From Conidiobolus incongruus B7586 (Eukaryota; Entomophthoromycota; Entomophthoromycetes; Entomophthorales; Conidiobolaceae), in the NCBI GenBank assembly GCA_000697335.1, contig JNEM01009172.1, forward strand, positions 1-37,646: a DNA stretch of 37,646 bases. Direction: 5' to 3'. Shown here piece after piece: positions 37,025-37,646 of this stretch. Below the pieces are notes generated by a model. That model was not told the DNA's origin. It made no database searches and saw nothing but the letters and a program-made list of their open reading frames with translations. Within the stretch, counting starts at the first letter, position 1, and every line of letters starts with the position of its first letter. The translations under genes were made by a program, and so were the position numbers.

Positions 37025-37214
37025 ATTCAAATTTTAAAAATATTACCTTAGAATTACCTCTAACTTTGAGGATCAACTTTACCTTTTACATATCCAAAAT
37101 TAAACCATACTTTGAAGATTTTAACACTTTTCCTAATTGATTAAAAACCTTAAAACTAGATCTAATTATTAATTAAGATAGAGAAGAAAAATACTATGTT
37201 GATTATATAATTAA
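37025..37214 (+). repeat. First copy of an exact 190-bp duplication
   Basis: Identical base for base with 37451-37640 (offset 426). It covers the tail of the Ty3/gypsy fossil, up to the start of the chromodomain-like region. Both edges are sharp. Confidence 0.95.
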
Positions 37215-37250
37215 GTCTAAATTTATTAGGAATAAGTTTTATTTTTATAT

Positions 37251-37450
37251 ATTACTCTGCATTTTTAATAATGGGAATTTTTTGTGATTAAAAATAAATA
37301 AATATTTGAATATATGATATATAAAAATAAATATATAAAATAAATTTAATAGTTTCTTTTATTATTAATAACTTTTTGCTATACTTTTAACAAACTTCTA
37401 ACACCTAAAAAACAGTTCTTTTTATTAAAGACTAAAATTTAATGTTTCAC
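37251..37450 (+). repeat. Outer 200 bp of a fold-back plus arm
   Basis: By eye, roughly 90% identical to the reverse complement of 21572-21768, starting at the same outer end (ATTACTCTGC) and running through GGGAATTTTTTGTGATTAAA and TTCTTTTTATTAAAGACTA. It is inserted at, or recombined with, the end of the Ty3/gypsy fossil and stops abruptly where the 190-bp duplicate begins. Confidence 0.75.
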
Positions 37451-37640
37451 ATTCAAATTTTAAAAATATTACCTTAGAATTACCTCTAACTTTGAGGATC
37501 AACTTTACCTTTTACATATCCAAAATTAAACCATACTTTGAAGATTTTAACACTTTTCCTAATTGATTAAAAACCTTAAAACTAGATCTAATTATTAATT
37601 AAGATAGAGAAGAAAAATACTATGTTGATTATATAATTAA
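37451..37640 (+). repeat. Second copy of the exact 190-bp duplication
   Basis: Identical with 37025-37214. It follows the fold-back fragment directly and diverges only in the last six bases of the window. Identity this perfect in old, decayed DNA means a very recent copying event or an assembly artefact near a contig end. Confidence 0.95.
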
Positions 37641-37646
37641 ACAATT

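Larger units (their letters stand above)
32068..37250 (+). mobile_element. Ty3/gypsy (chromovirus-like) retroelement fossil, heavily decayed
   Basis: A single plus-oriented element whose parts occur in the Ty3/gypsy order. There is a putative 5' LTR (32068-32294, ends TGTTAA and TTAACA), a Gag core at about 32950-33450 and a zinc-knuckle remnant near 33480-33530. Next come an aspartic-protease region at about 33730-34080, reverse transcriptase at about 34440-35010, RNase H at about 35270-35680 and integrase at about 35840-36700. A chromodomain-like tail lies at about 37150-37245. Integrase after RNase H plus the chromodomain-like end places it among chromoviruses. The element is clearly broken, with very many breaks in every domain, and its base composition has drifted to that of the AT-rich surroundings, so it is old. 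A matching 3' LTR is not visible. Domain edges are approximate. Confidence 0.85.

Noticed and set aside
37025-37640. LTR pair for the Ty3/gypsy fossil
   Set aside because: The duplicated 190 bp are coding-derived tail sequence, do not begin TG or end CA, and differ from the putative 5' LTR at 32068-32294.
1-37646. tRNA, rRNA and CRISPR arrays
   Set aside because: No B-box-like GGTTCGA motifs with matching acceptor stems, no rRNA core motifs and no spaced direct repeats were found; the AT-rich repeats are microsatellites or fold-back copies.

Overview
The window is 37.6 kb of very AT-rich (by eye about 80% A+T) eukaryotic DNA with GT-AG introns of about 50-215 nt. Three things point to an early-diverging fungus. 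A multi-exon chromatin protein ends in a Rua1 C-terminal domain, a fungal family. There is a local cluster of rhodopsin-like (family A) seven-helix receptors. The intergenic DNA is extremely AT-rich. Family A receptor-like proteins are, to my knowledge, expanded in Entomophthoromycotina such as Conidiobolus, so a Conidiobolus-like genome is my best guess. That is an inference; no rRNA, tRNA or other marker gene was found.

Left part (1-4.3 kb): the 3' end of a younger LTR element of the Ty3/gypsy type, with a polypurine tract and an LTR, lies at the very edge (1-433). A four-exon minus-strand gene for an AAAP-family amino-acid transporter (457 aa) follows at 2709-4258.

Middle part (6.2-24.3 kb): a same-strand (minus) array of related receptor genes in different states. 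One looks intact (12422-13342). One is nearly complete but broken near its start (17379-18268). Two are old, badly decayed copies (about 6245-7105 and 15514-16370). Flanking DNA of the copies near 13 kb and 18 kb also aligns, so the unit of duplication is larger than the gene. A distinct, intact receptor lies at 23305-24267. Interleaved are two related minus-strand islands of higher GC that look like exons of an unrecognised gene family (14213-14770 and 22102-22660), an LTR-like island at about 9376-9712, and a family of AT-rich repeats. The best copy of that repeat (19333-21770) is a fold-back: two arms of about 1.1 kb in opposite orientation around a short middle.

Right part (27.4-37.6 kb): a 12-exon plus-strand gene (27370-30615, 822 aa) encodes an AF10-type PHD-zinc knuckle-PHD reader, a coiled coil, another PHD finger and a Rua1-type C-terminal domain. 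Behind it lies a decayed chromovirus-like Ty3/gypsy fossil (about 32068-37250), bounded on both sides by pieces of the fold-back repeat family. The window ends in an exact 190-bp second copy of the fossil's tail.

The working genes are therefore the transporter, two receptors and the PHD/Rua1 protein. They do not form a pathway. The region reads as a receptor birth-and-death locus embedded in decaying repeats, next to a conserved chromatin-factor gene.
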